Below, piece after piece: positions 36,832-47,884 of a DNA stretch of 64,000 bases. The stretch is taken from contig NZ_CANMAH010000005.1 of the NCBI RefSeq assembly GCF_947495825.1, positions 124,001 through 188,000 on the forward strand, read 5' to 3'. Below the pieces are notes generated by a model that saw only the letters and a program-made list of their open reading frames with translations, was not told where the DNA came from and did no database searches. Position 1 is the stretch's first letter; the number at the start of each line of letters is the position of its first letter. Both the position numbers and the translations under genes were made by a program. The stretch comes from an uncultured Psychrobacter sp. Its GTDB lineage: Bacteria; Pseudomonadota; Gammaproteobacteria; Pseudomonadales; Moraxellaceae.

Positions 36832-37092
36832 CTAGAAGCTATGATCGCCTGACAATGCTAAATCCAATGAGCTTGTAGCAAAATTATGCTCTGGCTGGTT
36901 TAGGATGTCGCGCGTAATCTTACCAACGGCAATCTCACGTAATGCTAATACTGTGGGCTTGTCATTATCGACTTCTACTAACGGCTCAGTAATACCTTTT
37001 GCAAGCTGACGAGCGCGTTTGCTGGCAACCAATACCAATTCAAAGCGATTATCAACATTCTCTAAACAATCTTCAATCGTTACTCGTGCCAT
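36832..37092 (-). CDS. rpoZ: RNA polymerase omega subunit
   Basis: Omega helps assemble the beta-prime subunit and forms part of one ppGpp-binding site. The 86 residues begin [20 protein letters not shown], with [10 protein letters not shown] and [12 protein letters not shown], all hallmarks of the family. GAGGTAG precedes the ATG. It lies 170 bases downstream of gmk and upstream of spoT, the conserved guanylate and stringent-response grouping, but is bounded by its own terminator. Confidence 0.97.
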   Translation of the reverse strand: MARVTIEDCLENVDNRFELVLVASKRARQLAKGITEPLVEVDNDKPTVLALREIAVGKITRDILNQPEHNFATSSLDLALSGDHSF

Positions 37093-37262
37093 AAATAGCT
37101 ACCTCGGTTGTTTTTATCAGTAACGAACATTGCTCGCCACTCAATAAAAATAGTATCAAAAATATAAGGAATAATAACTGGCTATTATAGCATTTATTTA
37201 CCCAAGCGCGCAGTTGCTTTTTATGTCTTGTAATTTAAACCTTATAGAATTAAATGTTTGAC

Positions 37263-37892
37263 TTATGGCTGGTCAGCTGGGTCTAACAATAAGTTGGTGA
37301 TAACGCGGCTATAACGCTGCTGTTGACGTCTTAGTGTTTGTCTGTCGGCTATGATGATGGATTTTAGTTCTGTCAACGCCACCTCAAAATTATCGTTGAT
37401 CACCACATAGTCGGCATGTACATATTGTGACATCTCATTGACTGAGCCCGCTAAGCGCTGTTCAATGACATCGGTGCTGTCTGTTGCGCGTGTTGATAGA
37501 CGCTGACGTAATGTCGCTACGCTTGGCGGTAAGATAAATACCATGATTGCTTCAGCAAATATCTTTTTGACTTGCAGCGCCCCTTGCCAATCAATCTCCA
37601 AGATAACATCGACGCCTGCTTCTAACTGCGTACGCACGCTTTGCTCTGAGGTGCCATAATAGTTGCCAAATACTTCTGCATGCTCCAAAAACTGACCTTC
37701 AGCGATAGCTTTGGTAAAAACATCAACACTAGTAAAGTGATAATGATGACCGTCAATCTCTCCAGGTCGTGGCTGGCGGGTAGTATGAGAGACACTGACA
37801 GTCAGATCGTTGGTGGTAGCAAGTAACTGTTTGACCAGTGAGGTCTTGCCAGTACCAGAGGCTGCAGTAATAATAAACAATGAACCTGTCAT
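37263..37892 (-). CDS. gmk: Guanylate kinase
   Basis: Gmk converts GMP and ATP to GDP and ADP. The protein (209 residues from ATG 37892) has the P-loop [17 protein letters not shown], the GMP-binding [19 protein letters not shown] and [16 protein letters not shown], then the lid-region Arg residues ([13 protein letters not shown]). The frame runs 36 codons further upstream, but that part reads as hydrophobic non-family sequence. Divergent from ispH. Confidence 0.96.
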   Translation of the reverse strand: MTGSLFIITAASGTGKTSLVKQLLATTNDLTVSVSHTTRQPRPGEIDGHHYHFTSVDVFTKAIAEGQFLEHAEVFGNYYGTSEQSVRTQLEAGVDVILEIDWQGALQVKKIFAEAIMVFILPPSVATLRQRLSTRATDSTDVIEQRLAGSVNEMSQYVHADYVVINDNFEVALTELKSIIIADRQTLRRQQQRYSRVITNLLLDPADQP

Positions 37893-38195
37893 ACAGTGTG
37901 TCCTAGTAATAAATGAGTAATCGAATAAGTAAGCAGATAAAGGCTGGTAAAAAAAGAAAATGCCATCATGTAAAACGATAGCAAGTACGACTAATAACAA
38001 TTATGACTACTTTAATACTTATAAACTGCTTTTGTTATCGTCAAGTTGATGAGTAATTCTGTCAAAGTTATGACGATTGCGACTATGGTATTTTAGAAGG
38101 CAGTAAAAGCAAATTATGCTAAAGTAGCGTATTGTTCCACTCTAATTTTTTGAATTCAAGTTTAGAATCTAAATTATCTAATGATAGGCCATCTT
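37893..38195. other. 303-base divergent promoter region between gmk and ispH
   Basis: No gene or hairpin is visible. It presumably holds promoters for both genes; no consensus pair is convincing. Confidence 0.35.
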
Positions 38196-39152
38196 ATGCA
38201 AATTTATCTTGCTAATCCACGCGGATTTTGTGCTGGTGTGGACCGCGCAATTGCGATTGTTAACGAAGCATTAACGCGTTTTGAGCCCCCTATTTATGTA
38301 CGTCACGAAGTTGTACATAATAAGTTTGTGGTTTCAGACCTAGCCAATCGCGGTGCCGTATTCGTTGAAGAGCTCGATGAAGTGCCAGATGGCTCAATCG
38401 TTATTTTCTCGGCGCATGGCGTCTCAAAAGCCGTTGAAGATGAGGCAACACGCCGTGACTTGACCGTATTTGATGCCACTTGTCCACTAGTCACCAAGGT
38501 ACATATTGAGGTTGCAAGATTTGCGCAAGATGGTATGGATGCAGTGCTGATCGGCCATGCTGGACATCCTGAAGTTGAAGGTACGATGGGACGCTTTAAC
38601 CGTCGTCATGGCGGGCAGATACATCTGGTCGAAAACGAAGGCGATGTCGAAGAATTGACTGTGCAAGATGCCGAACGTTTGGCGTTTGTTACTCAAACCA
38701 CGCTTTCAATGGACGATACTGCGCGTGTCATCGACGCATTACGCGACAAATTTCCTAGTATTCAAGGTCCTCGTAAAGACGATATCTGCTATGCCACTCA
38801 AAATCGACAAGACGCAGTCAAAGATTTGGCTGGACGCTGTGAAGTAGTCTTGGTTGTGGGCTCACCAAACTCATCGAACTCTAATCGTCTACGTGAATTG
38901 GCAGAACGTATGAGCTGCCGCGCTTACTTGATCGATAATGCCAGTGAGATGAATCGTCAATGGTTTGAGGGGGTTGAAAGTGTTGGAGTAACCGCAGGCG
39001 CTTCTGCACCTGAAGTGTTGATTCAAGAAGTACTACAACAGCTGCAAGACTGGGGTGGTGATTTGCCTAGTGAGTTATCAGGTATCGAAGAAAACGTGAC
39101 ATTTAGTTTGCCAAAAGCGTTACGTATCCCGGTTACTCAAGTAGGTAAATAG
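38196..39152 (+). CDS. ispH: 4-hydroxy-3-methylbut-2-enyl diphosphate reductase
   Basis: IspH is the last enzyme of the MEP pathway; its iron-sulfur cluster reduces HMBPP to IPP and DMAPP. The 318 residues have three cluster Cys in [12 protein letters not shown] (Cys12), [10 protein letters not shown] and [11 protein letters not shown], and the conserved Glu/Thr/Ser sites in [10 protein letters not shown] and [11 protein letters not shown]. The ATG at 38181 would add five residues; 38196 ([12 protein letters not shown]) fits the family better. IPP made here feeds undecaprenyl lipids handled by UppP and MurG. Confidence 0.97.
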   Translation: MQIYLANPRGFCAGVDRAIAIVNEALTRFEPPIYVRHEVVHNKFVVSDLANRGAVFVEELDEVPDGSIVIFSAHGVSKAVEDEATRRDLTVFDATCPLVTKVHIEVARFAQDGMDAVLIGHAGHPEVEGTMGRFNRRHGGQIHLVENEGDVEELTVQDAERLAFVTQTTLSMDDTARVIDALRDKFPSIQGPRKDDICYATQNRQDAVKDLAGRCEVVLVVGSPNSSNSNRLRELAERMSCRAYLIDNASEMNRQWFEGVESVGVTAGASAPEVLIQEVLQQLQDWGGDLPSELSGIEENVTFSLPKALRIPVTQVGK

Positions 39153-39162
39153 GCAAAATGAT

Positions 39163-39408
39163 ATGAAAAAACAGAAAAAAAGATTTGTGTTGTCAGAGGC
39201 GACACTAGATGAGGTTAACAGGCAGTTAACAGTTAACATGTTTGTCATCGGGCTGCTGGTCATGTTGCTTGGTCTAAATACAGTACACTTTATGAAAGAG
39301 TACAATCTTTTTTATGGGCTTCTAATCGCCACTGTTATTTTTTTATTGTTCTTGATAATAAAGAGCCGCAAGATTCTCAAGATGAAACAACAAGAGCTTA
39401 CTAAATAG
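39163..39408 (+). CDS. Small membrane protein, 81 residues
   Basis: Ten bases after ispH. A basic N terminus (MKKQKKRF), two hydrophobic segments at about 25-43 and 49-66, and a Lys-rich C terminus. I do not recognise the family. The tight spacing suggests cotranscription with ispH. No strong ribosome site is visible, so coding status is likely but not certain. Confidence 0.55.
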   Translation: MKKQKKRFVLSEATLDEVNRQLTVNMFVIGLLVMLLGLNTVHFMKEYNLFYGLLIATVIFLLFLIIKSRKILKMKQQELTK

Positions 39409-39498
39409 GGCGTAGAGGTAGACCAACGCTCAAGTATTCTATAGGTTATACAACCTTGCTATATCTAAAAATACTTCACTTAAAAACTAAGGATGGTT

Positions 39499-40314
39499 AT
39501 GTCAGCTTACTATAAATTTATAAAGCGCGAGCAACAAGCCGATGGTAGTTGTGTGGCACACTATCAACCAACCAAGCATGCGCAAGGTGCTTGGAATGAG
39601 CATGAGCAGCATATGGCACCAGCGACTGGACTGTTGACTGTCGAATTGGAAAAGTTTGTGCCGCAAGCCAATATGCGTATTGCCCGTATCAGTCTTGACA
39701 TCTTAGGATTGATCCCGCTTGACGACTTTACCATTACTACACGTTGTGTTCGTCCGGGTAGAACGATTGAGCTCATAGAGTCAGTGATGAGCAGTCGAGG
39801 TCGCGACTGTATTATTGCGCGTGCTTGGCGTTTGATGACTCAAGATACTAGTACTGTCGCAGGACTAGAAGATCAAAAGGCCTTACATCAGCCGGATGAG
39901 CTGCCTGTCTGGGGGGATATGAAAGGTTGGCCTGGCGGTTTTATTGAAAGTGTGCGGTTGGTCGCTGCCCCAGAGCGTCGGCCAGGCAAGGGTATGGTCT
40001 GGATAACCAATGATATTGAAATGGTAGCAGGTGAGCCCACTGATGACTTGGTCCATCTTTTGGGTATGGTGGATACAGCCAATGGCGTCGTGCCAAGGCT
40101 TGGCATAGAGCTGTCAGCTGCCCAATGGATGTTCCCAAATACTGATTTGCAAATTCATATGCATCGCGCACCGAAAGGTCGCTGGCTTGGTATCGAAGCG
40201 GTACAGCAGTACGGTGATGACGGAATAGGGCTGACCAGTGCAGTGTTGCATGATGTACATGGGCCTTTTGGTCGCAGTGAGCAAATTTTGACAATTCGCC
40301 CAATGCCGCACTAG
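39499..40314 (+). CDS. Acyl-CoA thioesterase, double-hotdog family
   Basis: The 271-residue protein resembles the thioesterase family related to TesB: an N-terminal hotdog domain with GLLTVELEKFVP and ARISLDILGLIPLDDFTITTRCVRPGRTIELIE, then a second one (GMVDTANGVVPRLGIELSAAQ) ending with RWLGIEAVQQYGDDGIGLTSAVLHDVHGPFGRSEQ, typical of acyl-CoA thioesterases. The active Asp is probably in DTANGV or GDDGIG, which I cannot fix. AAGGA is 5 bases before ATG 39499; a start six bases earlier is possible. Substrate unknown. Confidence 0.8.
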   Translation: MSAYYKFIKREQQADGSCVAHYQPTKHAQGAWNEHEQHMAPATGLLTVELEKFVPQANMRIARISLDILGLIPLDDFTITTRCVRPGRTIELIESVMSSRGRDCIIARAWRLMTQDTSTVAGLEDQKALHQPDELPVWGDMKGWPGGFIESVRLVAAPERRPGKGMVWITNDIEMVAGEPTDDLVHLLGMVDTANGVVPRLGIELSAAQWMFPNTDLQIHMHRAPKGRWLGIEAVQQYGDDGIGLTSAVLHDVHGPFGRSEQILTIRPMPH

Positions 40315-40562
40315 TTGTAACTGACATGTAGCTGATCGACCTGACTCAAATTGAGTACCGCAAGTTCTAGTAGCTAGTGATAGATCAGCTACAATTTTTA
40401 TGAAATAATTCTTTGTTCTAAAAATTAAAACGAAAACATATGTTTAATTTATTATACTAATAGTTAAAAATCGGTTCTAATAGGAATAGTAAGACAATAA
40501 GTCATTTGTAAGATGTAATGATGGATGTCAGACTCTAATTTATTCCTTAAAGGAGCCCTACA

Positions 40563-42083
40563 ATGAGCGATAAAAAATGTCCTTATGATCCTACCCAGCT
40601 CACCATGAGCAATGGTGCCCCAGTGGTAGATAACCAAAATAGTATGACTGCAGGTAAGCGCGGTCCATTACTGGCACAAGATTTATGGCTCAATGAAAAA
40701 CTGGCTGATCTCAATCGTGAAGTGATTCCAGAACGTCGTATGCACGCTAAAGGCTCTGGTGCGTTCGGTACTTTCACTGTTACCAATGATATTACTAAAT
40801 ATACTCGGGCCAAAATTTTTAGCGAAGTTGGCAAGCAGACTGAAATGTTTGCGCGTTTTAGTACCGTTGCAGGTGAGCGCGGGGCGGCCGATGCTGAGCG
40901 TGATATTCGCGGCTTTGCGCTAAAGTTTTATACCGAAGAGGGTGTTTGGGATATGGTGGGTAACAATACCCCAGTATTCTTTGTCCGTGACCCGCGTAAG
41001 TTTGCAGATTTAAACAAAGCGGTAAAACGTGACCCACGTACCAATATGCGTTCGGCGACCAATAACTGGGATTTTTGGACACTACTGCCCGAGTCTTTGC
41101 ATCAAGTGACTATTACGATGAGTGATCGCGGCCTGCCAGCTTCGTATAGACATATGCATGGCTTTGGCTCGCATACTTACAGCTTTATCAGTGCTGATAA
41201 TGAACGTTACTGGGTAAAATTTCATTTTATCACTCAGCAAGGTATCAAAAACCTAACTGATGCTGAAGCCGAAGCACTGGTTGGAATGGATCGTGAAAGT
41301 CATCAAAAAGATTTGTATGATGCTATCGAAAACAAAGACTTTCCAAAATGGAAAATGTATGTGCAAATCATGCCCGAAGTGGAGGCGGATCAAGCGCCTT
41401 ACCATCCTTTTGATTTGACTAAAGTATGGCCAAAAGGCGATTATCCGTTAATAGAAGTAGGCGAATTTGAATTAAATAAAAACTCTGCCAACTACTTTGC
41501 AGATGTAGAGCAAGCGGCTTTTGCACCTAGTAGTCTTGTACCAGGTATCAGCGCTTCACCAGATCGCATGCTACAAGCTCGCTTATTTAGCTACGCAGAT
41601 GCGCAGCGCTATCGTTTAGGCGTCAATCATAAGCAAATTCCAGTGAACAAACCACGTTGCCCTGTGACAAGTAATCAGCGTGATGGCCAAGGCCGTGCTG
41701 ATGACAACTACGGTAGCCTACCGCACTATGAGCCTAACAGCTTTAGACAGTGGCAAGATCAGCCTGACTACGCTGAGCCGCCCCTCAAGATTGATGGTTA
41801 TGCCAAGCATTACGATTTTCGTGAAGACGACAGCGACTACTTTAGTCAGCCACGCACCTTGTTTAATTTGATGAATGATGAGCAAAAGCAGGTGCTTTTC
41901 GATAATACTGCAAGAGCAATGGGTGATGCCTTAGACTTTATTAAGTATCGGCACATTCGCAACTGTAACTGGTGTGATCCTGCTTATGGCGAAGGCGTTG
42001 CCAAAGCATTGGGTATGACCGTGGAAGATGCCATGGCAGCGCGGGATTCAGATCCTGCACGTCATTTGCCAAGCTGTCTATAG
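40563..42083 (+). CDS. katA: Monofunctional heme catalase
   Basis: The enzyme splits hydrogen peroxide to water and oxygen. The 506-residue length puts it with the small-subunit clade. His61 in [14 protein letters not shown] is the distal catalytic His, followed by [27 protein letters not shown], the Asn in [13 protein letters not shown], and the proximal heme Tyr in [14 protein letters not shown]. There is no signal peptide, so it is cytosolic. AAAGGAG is 8 bases before the ATG. I could not point to an OxyR site in the 248-base upstream gap. A stable terminator follows. Confidence 0.97.
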   Translation: MSDKKCPYDPTQLTMSNGAPVVDNQNSMTAGKRGPLLAQDLWLNEKLADLNREVIPERRMHAKGSGAFGTFTVTNDITKYTRAKIFSEVGKQTEMFARFSTVAGERGAADAERDIRGFALKFYTEEGVWDMVGNNTPVFFVRDPRKFADLNKAVKRDPRTNMRSATNNWDFWTLLPESLHQVTITMSDRGLPASYRHMHGFGSHTYSFISADNERYWVKFHFITQQGIKNLTDAEAEALVGMDRESHQKDLYDAIENKDFPKWKMYVQIMPEVEADQAPYHPFDLTKVWPKGDYPLIEVGEFELNKNSANYFADVEQAAFAPSSLVPGISASPDRMLQARLFSYADAQRYRLGVNHKQIPVNKPRCPVTSNQRDGQGRADDNYGSLPHYEPNSFRQWQDQPDYAEPPLKIDGYAKHYDFREDDSDYFSQPRTLFNLMNDEQKQVLFDNTARAMGDALDFIKYRHIRNCNWCDPAYGEGVAKALGMTVEDAMAARDSDPARHLPSCL

Positions 42084-42115
42084 ACTATCAATTATATGAA
42101 TTTATCTAAAAGCAT

Positions 42116-42143
42116 CGCCTTAGGAAACTAGGGCGGTTTTTTT
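42116..42143 (+). terminator. Intrinsic terminator after katA
   Basis: CGCCTTAG (42116-42123), GAAA tetraloop, CTAGGGCG (42128-42135), with one G-T pair, then a T tract to 42143. Confidence 0.85.
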
Positions 42144-42174
42144 ATGACTAATAACTGTTTTTGCGCTATTTAAG

Positions 42175-42202
42175 CTTGAAATTTTTGCCCATGACCCTAT
42201 CT
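42175..42202 (+). promoter_or_regulatory. Sigma-32-type promoter of htpG
   Basis: CTTGAAA (42175-42181), 13-base spacer, CCCTATCT (42195-42202). This matches the heat-shock consensus CTTGAAA / CCCCATNT at all -35 bases and 7 of 8 -10 positions, counting the free N position. It lies 130 bases before htpG, whose E. coli homologue is a sigma-32 target. Confidence 0.6.
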
Positions 42203-42331
42203 GTTTAAACAGCCTAGCAGTGTTTACCGCGCAGTTTTATCTATAAGTTGCGTTTATCTGCTGGTACTTGATGTTCTTGTATTTAATCTGTGCTGCCAAC
42301 AGCATTTTTGGTATAAATAATAGGAGTTTTT

Positions 42332-44338
42332 ATGAGTGAACAGGTCCAAGCGGATAATAAAAATACTGATAACCTCAATACTAATAACAGTACCGCTAAA
42401 GAAAGCACACCTGAATTAAAAAAGCATACTTTTGAAGCGGAAGTCGCGCAGCTGCTCCATCTTGTGACTCATTCGCTATATTCTAATGCAGACATCTTCG
42501 TGCGTGAGCTGGTCTCAAACGCCTCTGATGCCTGTGACAAGTTGCGCTTTGAAGCGACTAATGACGATAGTCTGTATGAAGATGATGGCGAGTTAAAAAT
42601 CCGTATTGCTGTCGATACCGATGCTAAGACTATTACCTTTACTGATAATGGCATTGGTATGAATGAGGCCGATGCCATCGAAAACTTGGGGACGATTGCC
42701 AAATCAGGTACCAAAGCGTTTTTGGATAAGCTGTCTGAGTCGCAAAAGCAAGATGGCCAGTTAATCGGACAGTTCGGTGTTGGTTTTTACTCAGGCTTTA
42801 TCGTGGCCGATACCATCACAGTTGAATCACGAAAAGCGGGCGAGCCTGCAGATAAAGGTGTGCGCTGGGTATCAGATGGTACTGGTAGCTTCACCGTTGA
42901 GACAATCAACAAAGCAGAACGTGGCACCGCTATCACTTTGCACTTAAAAGAAGAGTATAGCGCAGGCGAAGATAACTATCTTGATCGCGGCAAAATCAAG
43001 CGTTTGGTCAATAAATACTCAGACCATATCAGCCTGCCAATTCAGATGCGTAAAGAAGTCTGGCAAGAAGATGTAAAAGAAGACGATAACGATGACGCAC
43101 CTGCTGGCGGTGAGATGGTCTTGACCGACGAGTGGGAAACCATTAATAAAGCCAGTGCGCTATGGACTCGTTCAGCATCTGAGATTGAAGATGACGAATA
43201 TGTCGATTTCTACAAAAACATCACTTATGACATGGATGCACCATTGACTTGGACGCACAACCGCGTCGAAGGCCGTGTGCAGTACACGCAGCTACTGTAT
43301 ATCCCCAAAAAAGCGCCGATGGATCTGTATACTCGCGAGCAGCAGCATGGTCTTAAGCTTTACGTCAAACGCGTCTTTATTATGGATGATGCCGAGCAGT
43401 TGCTACCGATGTATCTACGCTTTGTCAAAGGGGTTATCGATTCCGCAGACTTGCCATTGAACGTCAGCCGCGAATTATTACAAGAGTCACGTGATGTAAA
43501 ATCTATCCGTGATGGTAACGCCCGCCGAGTTCTGACCATGCTAGCTGGTCTTGCTAATAGCGAAGACAGCGACAAGCAAGAAAAATTCGCTCAGTTCTAT
43601 AGTGAGTTTGGCGATGTGATCAAAGAAGGTCTTGGCGAAGACATGGGCAACCAAGCACGTATTGCTAAGCTACTGCGTTATGCAACCAGTACGAACGATA
43701 AGGTTGAAACCAGCTTTGAAGACTACAAGGCACGTATGAAAGATGGGCAAAAGGCCATCTACTATCTAACGGCCGACAATCTGGCTGCTGCAAAAAACAG
43801 CCCACAACTTGAGCTATTTAAGAAAAAAGGCATCGAAGTTATTTTGATGACCAGCCGTGTTGATGAATGGGCGATGAATTTCTTAACCCAATTTGATGAG
43901 ACACCGCTACAGAACATCGCAAAAGGCGCGGTAGATTTAGGTGACTTGCAAGACGATGAAGAAAAAGCAGAAGCTGAAAAGGCACAAGAGACCATGAAGC
44001 CAGTCGTCGATAAGCTAAAAACGACGCTTGGTGATCGAGCTAAAGATGTCAAAGTGTCAACGCGCCTAGTTGATAGCCCAGCTTGTTTGGTCGTGGGTGA
44101 GGGTGAGTTGTCACCACAAATGATACAAATGCTGCAGCAAATGGGACAAGAAGTGCCAGAGAGTAAGCCTACACTTGAGGTGAACCCTGATCATCCACTT
44201 ATCCAAAAGCTTGAGAGTAGCGAGCAATTTGATGACCTTGCTCAAGTAATCTTTGATCAAGCGTTACTGGCAGACGGCGGTCAACTCGAAGATCCAGCTG
44301 CCTATCTTAAACGCGTGAATGAGTTACTGATGAAATAA
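42332..44338 (+). CDS. htpG: Molecular chaperone HtpG (Hsp90)
   Basis: Bacterial Hsp90, an ATP-driven dimeric chaperone acting with DnaK. The 668 residues have the GHKL ATPase domain with [30 protein letters not shown] and [15 protein letters not shown], then the middle domain ([36 protein letters not shown]) and a C-terminal dimerisation domain. About 30 polar residues precede the conserved [14 protein letters not shown]. Family length is about 620-650. Preceded by a sigma-32-like promoter and closed by a terminator. Confidence 0.98.
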   Translation: MSEQVQADNKNTDNLNTNNSTAKESTPELKKHTFEAEVAQLLHLVTHSLYSNADIFVRELVSNASDACDKLRFEATNDDSLYEDDGELKIRIAVDTDAKTITFTDNGIGMNEADAIENLGTIAKSGTKAFLDKLSESQKQDGQLIGQFGVGFYSGFIVADTITVESRKAGEPADKGVRWVSDGTGSFTVETINKAERGTAITLHLKEEYSAGEDNYLDRGKIKRLVNKYSDHISLPIQMRKEVWQEDVKEDDNDDAPAGGEMVLTDEWETINKASALWTRSASEIEDDEYVDFYKNITYDMDAPLTWTHNRVEGRVQYTQLLYIPKKAPMDLYTREQQHGLKLYVKRVFIMDDAEQLLPMYLRFVKGVIDSADLPLNVSRELLQESRDVKSIRDGNARRVLTMLAGLANSEDSDKQEKFAQFYSEFGDVIKEGLGEDMGNQARIAKLLRYATSTNDKVETSFEDYKARMKDGQKAIYYLTADNLAAAKNSPQLELFKKKGIEVILMTSRVDEWAMNFLTQFDETPLQNIAKGAVDLGDLQDDEEKAEAEKAQETMKPVVDKLKTTLGDRAKDVKVSTRLVDSPACLVVGEGELSPQMIQMLQQMGQEVPESKPTLEVNPDHPLIQKLESSEQFDDLAQVIFDQALLADGGQLEDPAAYLKRVNELLMK

Positions 44339-44355
44339 CGTCCGTTAATTGCATT

Positions 44356-44387
44356 AAAAAAGGTCTTGAATACAAGGCCTTTTTTTT
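44356..44387 (+). terminator. Intrinsic terminator after htpG
   Basis: AAAAAAGGTCTTG (44356-44368), AATA loop, CAAGGCC and a T tract. One G-T pair, otherwise perfect. Confidence 0.85.
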
Positions 44388-44550
44388 GTCCAATCTTTAA
44401 GTCGATACTTTATGGGGAATTTTACAAATTATACTTATCGTCTTAACTGACAATCCGTTACAATCGCGATAGATTAGCAAGATAAACTATGAGGTTATGT
44501 TATCAATATGTTGATAACCATTTGTCTCGACTAGATAGAGGTCTAAGTCT

Positions 44551-46041
44551 TTGCCACTCTCTTCGCTAAAAACTGTTTCTCTTCAGCGCTTTTCACTCAA
44601 CTTCGCTGCCAATATTATTGCTGCCCTTTGGATGCTGGTAGGGTCAACACGCGCGTTTTCTTGGGTAAAACCAACTTTTATACAGTTTGTTTTATTTGCC
44701 TCGTTAGCTTTAGGCAGCAACGTCTTATTTTCTTGGTTGGCTGCTGAAGCGGGTAGTGTCTTTAATGAACAAGGAATGGTCAGTTACTTAATTTGGCCCG
44801 CTATTATCTCTTTGGCCGGTATTGTTTTGGCGCGGCGTTCTGGTAATCATACGTTGGTGTTTGTACCAGTGGTACTATGGTTGGTTGCTGATACCTTATC
44901 TGCATTGTTGCAAAGTATGGTACAGGTTTTGGGCAGTCATGGATGGTTACCAAATTGGAGCTATTCTTTTTTACCGATATTGTTTTTAGTATTGTTCTTA
45001 TGGCAAACATTAGCATTGTTATGGATATTTGCCCGAAGACTGCGTACCCCTTGGTGGGAGCGTATTATTATCTTATTGGGAGCAGTAGCATTACTAACCA
45101 TTTGGCAGCGCAATGTCGCAGATCAACCTATCTTTAAGCAGATACCCGTACAGCCTGTGTTGGAGGAGGCAGCTCTGTACGAGCAGCCGCGTCTATTACA
45201 ACAGGCATTAGCAAGTATCGATCCAAACGTACCGGGCCAAAATGATTGGTATTTTATGGGAGTTGCAGGGTTTTCTGAGCAAAATGTTTTTCGCTCTGAG
45301 ATCAATAAAGTGCGAGAGTTGTTTGATGTACGCTTTGGCACTAGTGGTCACTCGTTGGCGCTCATCAATAATACTTATAGCTGGTTGGACGAGCCAGTCG
45401 CGACTAAGACTAGTATCTTACAAGGATTGAAAACAATTGGTCAGCAAATGGATGCTGATGAAGATGTGCTATTTATGGCGTTGTCCTCACATGGCGATCA
45501 AGACTTCGTTCATTTATCCAACCCACCACTTGAGATGGACAATTTAGATGCCACCTGGTTACGAGAGGCGCTTGACGCTTCAGGCATTCGCTGGCGCGTG
45601 ATCGTAGTATCGGCTTGCTATTCTGGCTCATTTATTGATGAGTTAACTTCGCCAACGACTGTAGTGATAACGGCTTCAGCCGCTGATAAAATGTCTTTTG
45701 GTTGTACCAATACCGCTGAGATGACTTACTTTGGACAAGCTTTCTTTTCTGAAAGCCTACGTGAAAACACCAGTTTTGCCGCAGCCTTTAAGGATGCCAG
45801 TCTACGTGTCAGCGAGCGCGAAAATTTTATGGGCTTTGAGTCATCAGACCCGCAAATGGTGGTCGGTAGCCTGATGAAATCAGCCTTGCCAGCGTTTGAA
45901 AAAGTATTGTTTGATAAAGCGCGTGCCCCAGTAGGGCGCCTTACTAATAATACGGAAGCCAGCGGCGCAATGCTTGAAGATACTATTAATGATGATGCCA
46001 TCAATAGTAATAAAAACACTGCTATGTACGGTGCAGAGTAA
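44551..46041 (+). CDS. Membrane-anchored C13-family (legumain-like) cysteine peptidase
   Basis: The 496-residue protein has several N-terminal membrane segments (about 12-32, 42-65, 72-92, 97-125, 132-160 and 170-188), then a soluble domain. The catalytic dyad of clan CD peptidases is visible: His314 in MALSSHGDQD and Cys356 in VVSACYSGSF, with ASAADKMSFGC after it. Family C13 includes legumain and the GPI transamidase subunit; bacterial members are little studied. A TTG start at 44551 is supported by AGAGG 10 bases before it; the first ATG is 26 codons in and would cut the first membrane segment. The catalytic domain side (cytosol or periplasm) is not certain. Confidence 0.85.
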   Translation: MPLSSLKTVSLQRFSLNFAANIIAALWMLVGSTRAFSWVKPTFIQFVLFASLALGSNVLFSWLAAEAGSVFNEQGMVSYLIWPAIISLAGIVLARRSGNHTLVFVPVVLWLVADTLSALLQSMVQVLGSHGWLPNWSYSFLPILFLVLFLWQTLALLWIFARRLRTPWWERIIILLGAVALLTIWQRNVADQPIFKQIPVQPVLEEAALYEQPRLLQQALASIDPNVPGQNDWYFMGVAGFSEQNVFRSEINKVRELFDVRFGTSGHSLALINNTYSWLDEPVATKTSILQGLKTIGQQMDADEDVLFMALSSHGDQDFVHLSNPPLEMDNLDATWLREALDASGIRWRVIVVSACYSGSFIDELTSPTTVVITASAADKMSFGCTNTAEMTYFGQAFFSESLRENTSFAAAFKDASLRVSERENFMGFESSDPQMVVGSLMKSALPAFEKVLFDKARAPVGRLTNNTEASGAMLEDTINDDAINSNKNTAMYGAE

Positions 46042-46258
46042 TGAACCAGTGTCATTTGTTTAAGTCGTAGCAGTGATCTCTACTACGCCCACCATACTTA
46101 AAAGCTTGTGTAATCGCGCTTTTGATTTTGCTCACAATGACGTATCTTTTGTTTGACTTATCACTACGTCCATCATTTGTGAAAATGTTATCATTGTCTT
46201 ATTGGTCGACGCGATAAAGCATGGTTTATTTTAAGTTTCATAAAAAAGGACAGTAATC

Positions 46259-47149
46259 ATGAGTATTTCATATAACAACAGCTTACCTGCCAACACTCAG
46301 CTCACACAAAAAAGCGTGAACCGCTGCTTTGATGGCGAACAGCATTATTACAGTCATCAGTCGGCGGCGACCAAAACGCCCATGACGTTTAGTATCTACT
46401 TGCCAGACGAAGCGCTGGCAGGAAAGGTTTGTCCTGCCATGTTATATCTGTCAGGTTTGACTTGTAATGCTGACAATGTCACTCATAAAGCGCATTTCCA
46501 ACAAAGATGTAGCGAGCTTGGCATGATATTTATTGCGCCAGATACTTCTCCTAGAAGTAGTGAAGATATTGAAGTACCAAACGATGAGCGTTATTTTGTC
46601 GGTCAAGGCGCAAGCTACTACGTCGATGCGACTCGTGCACCATGGGCAGAAAACTTCAATATGCAAAGTTATATCGTCGATGAGTTATATGATCTGCTTC
46701 GTTCTGAGTTTCCTATTAGCAGTATCGGTGTTACAGGACACTCTATGGGTGGTCATGGCGCATTATTGCTCGGTTTTAAATTCCCAAGTAAGTTCGTCAG
46801 TGTTTCAGCGCTATCCCCAGTAAGCGCAGCCAGCGAATCAGCATGGGGAGAGGCCGCTTATACAGAGTATTTCGGTGATGACAAGACGCAGTGGACGCAA
46901 GCAGACGCCGCTCAAACGATTAAAAGTGTTGGACGTCAATATTCAAGCATTTTAGTTGATCAAGGGGGCGCTGATAACTTCTTAGCGGAAGGGCAGTTGC
47001 AAACATCCAAACTCCAACAAGCTTGTGAAGAAGCATCACAACCCTTGACGTTACGTTATCAAGCAGGACATGATCATAGCTATTATTTTATCCAAACTGT
47101 AATCAATGACCATATTGATCATCACTGGCGTATGGCACAACTATGCTAG
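46259..47149 (+). CDS. fghA: S-formylglutathione hydrolase
   Basis: FghA hydrolyses S-formylglutathione to formate and glutathione in formaldehyde detoxification. The 296-residue esterase-D-type alpha/beta hydrolase has the nucleophile Ser162 in GVTGHSMGGHGALL, Asp239 in DQGGADNFL and His273 in GHDHSYYF, plus the early YLSGLTCN. There is no adjacent frmA (formaldehyde dehydrogenase) in this window. It shares its substrate glutathione with gshB at 1.4 kb. Confidence 0.94.
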   Translation: MSISYNNSLPANTQLTQKSVNRCFDGEQHYYSHQSAATKTPMTFSIYLPDEALAGKVCPAMLYLSGLTCNADNVTHKAHFQQRCSELGMIFIAPDTSPRSSEDIEVPNDERYFVGQGASYYVDATRAPWAENFNMQSYIVDELYDLLRSEFPISSIGVTGHSMGGHGALLLGFKFPSKFVSVSALSPVSAASESAWGEAAYTEYFGDDKTQWTQADAAQTIKSVGRQYSSILVDQGGADNFLAEGQLQTSKLQQACEEASQPLTLRYQAGHDHSYYFIQTVINDHIDHHWRMAQLC

Positions 47150-47320
47150 TTTATACTCTTATCGCTTATTTATAAGTTTATGATTAATAATCATTTATAA
47201 AGTCATTTATATGACTGTATTGTAGAGAGACTGACTGGTCAATAGTTTAATCAAGCGACATTATTACTATAAAATGGCGCTTGGTTAACTAAATGCACAA
47301 GGCATATAAGGTAAAAATAC

Positions 47321-47779
47321 ATGGTGTATCATCAAGCATTATGCGTAGATGAAAATTCAAATAAACAACCAAAAAATGAGCAATCATCACTTGCGACTAT
47401 GCAAGCTGATATTAATGAAGCGTTACGATTAAAAAAACAGAGCCATGTTCAACCTCGAGATAAAGTCAATAAAGACGTTGTGAGCTCAGATCAGTTACAG
47501 TCGCAATCATCAAAGATAGCAAGTAATAAAGTATTGACCACCGTGCAGATATCACGTGTGATAGAGATGGCGTGGGAAGATAGAACACCCTTCGGCGCGA
47601 TAGAGCATGGTTATGGGCTTAATGAGGCGTATGTCATCAAATTGATGCGTCAACAATTAAAGCCTGCCTCTTTTCGTTTATGGCGACAACGTGTGACTGG
47701 CCGCGCCACTAAGCATCAAATAAAGCGATCTTTTGAAGTTGGCCGTGCTTATTGCAAAACTCAATATAAGCCGCGATAG
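47321..47779 (+). CDS. DUF2805/TIGR03643-family protein
   Basis: The 152-residue product has a C-terminal helical domain of about 65 residues, VIEMAWEDRTPFGAIEHGYGLNEAYVIKLMR, RLWRQRVTGRATKH, recognisable as the TIGR03643/DUF2805 family of unknown function. It looks like a small helix-turn-helix-type fold. About 75 polar Gln/Ser/Lys residues precede it. The basic C terminus would fit nucleic-acid binding, but I have no evidence. AAGG is 10 bases before the ATG. Confidence 0.75.
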   Translation: MVYHQALCVDENSNKQPKNEQSSLATMQADINEALRLKKQSHVQPRDKVNKDVVSSDQLQSQSSKIASNKVLTTVQISRVIEMAWEDRTPFGAIEHGYGLNEAYVIKLMRQQLKPASFRLWRQRVTGRATKHQIKRSFEVGRAYCKTQYKPR

Positions 47780-47884
47780 TAGTTTTCAAGTAGAAAGTTT
47801 ATAAGCTTATCTGGCATCGATAGTGTTGAGATAAGCGTACTCGTTTTTATTAATTTATCAAAAATTTACTTAGGTAGCTCAATT

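Noticed and set aside
36670..36852. 60-codon plus-strand ORF between spoT and rpoZ
   Set aside because: It contains the rpoZ terminator hairpin and overlaps rpoZ.
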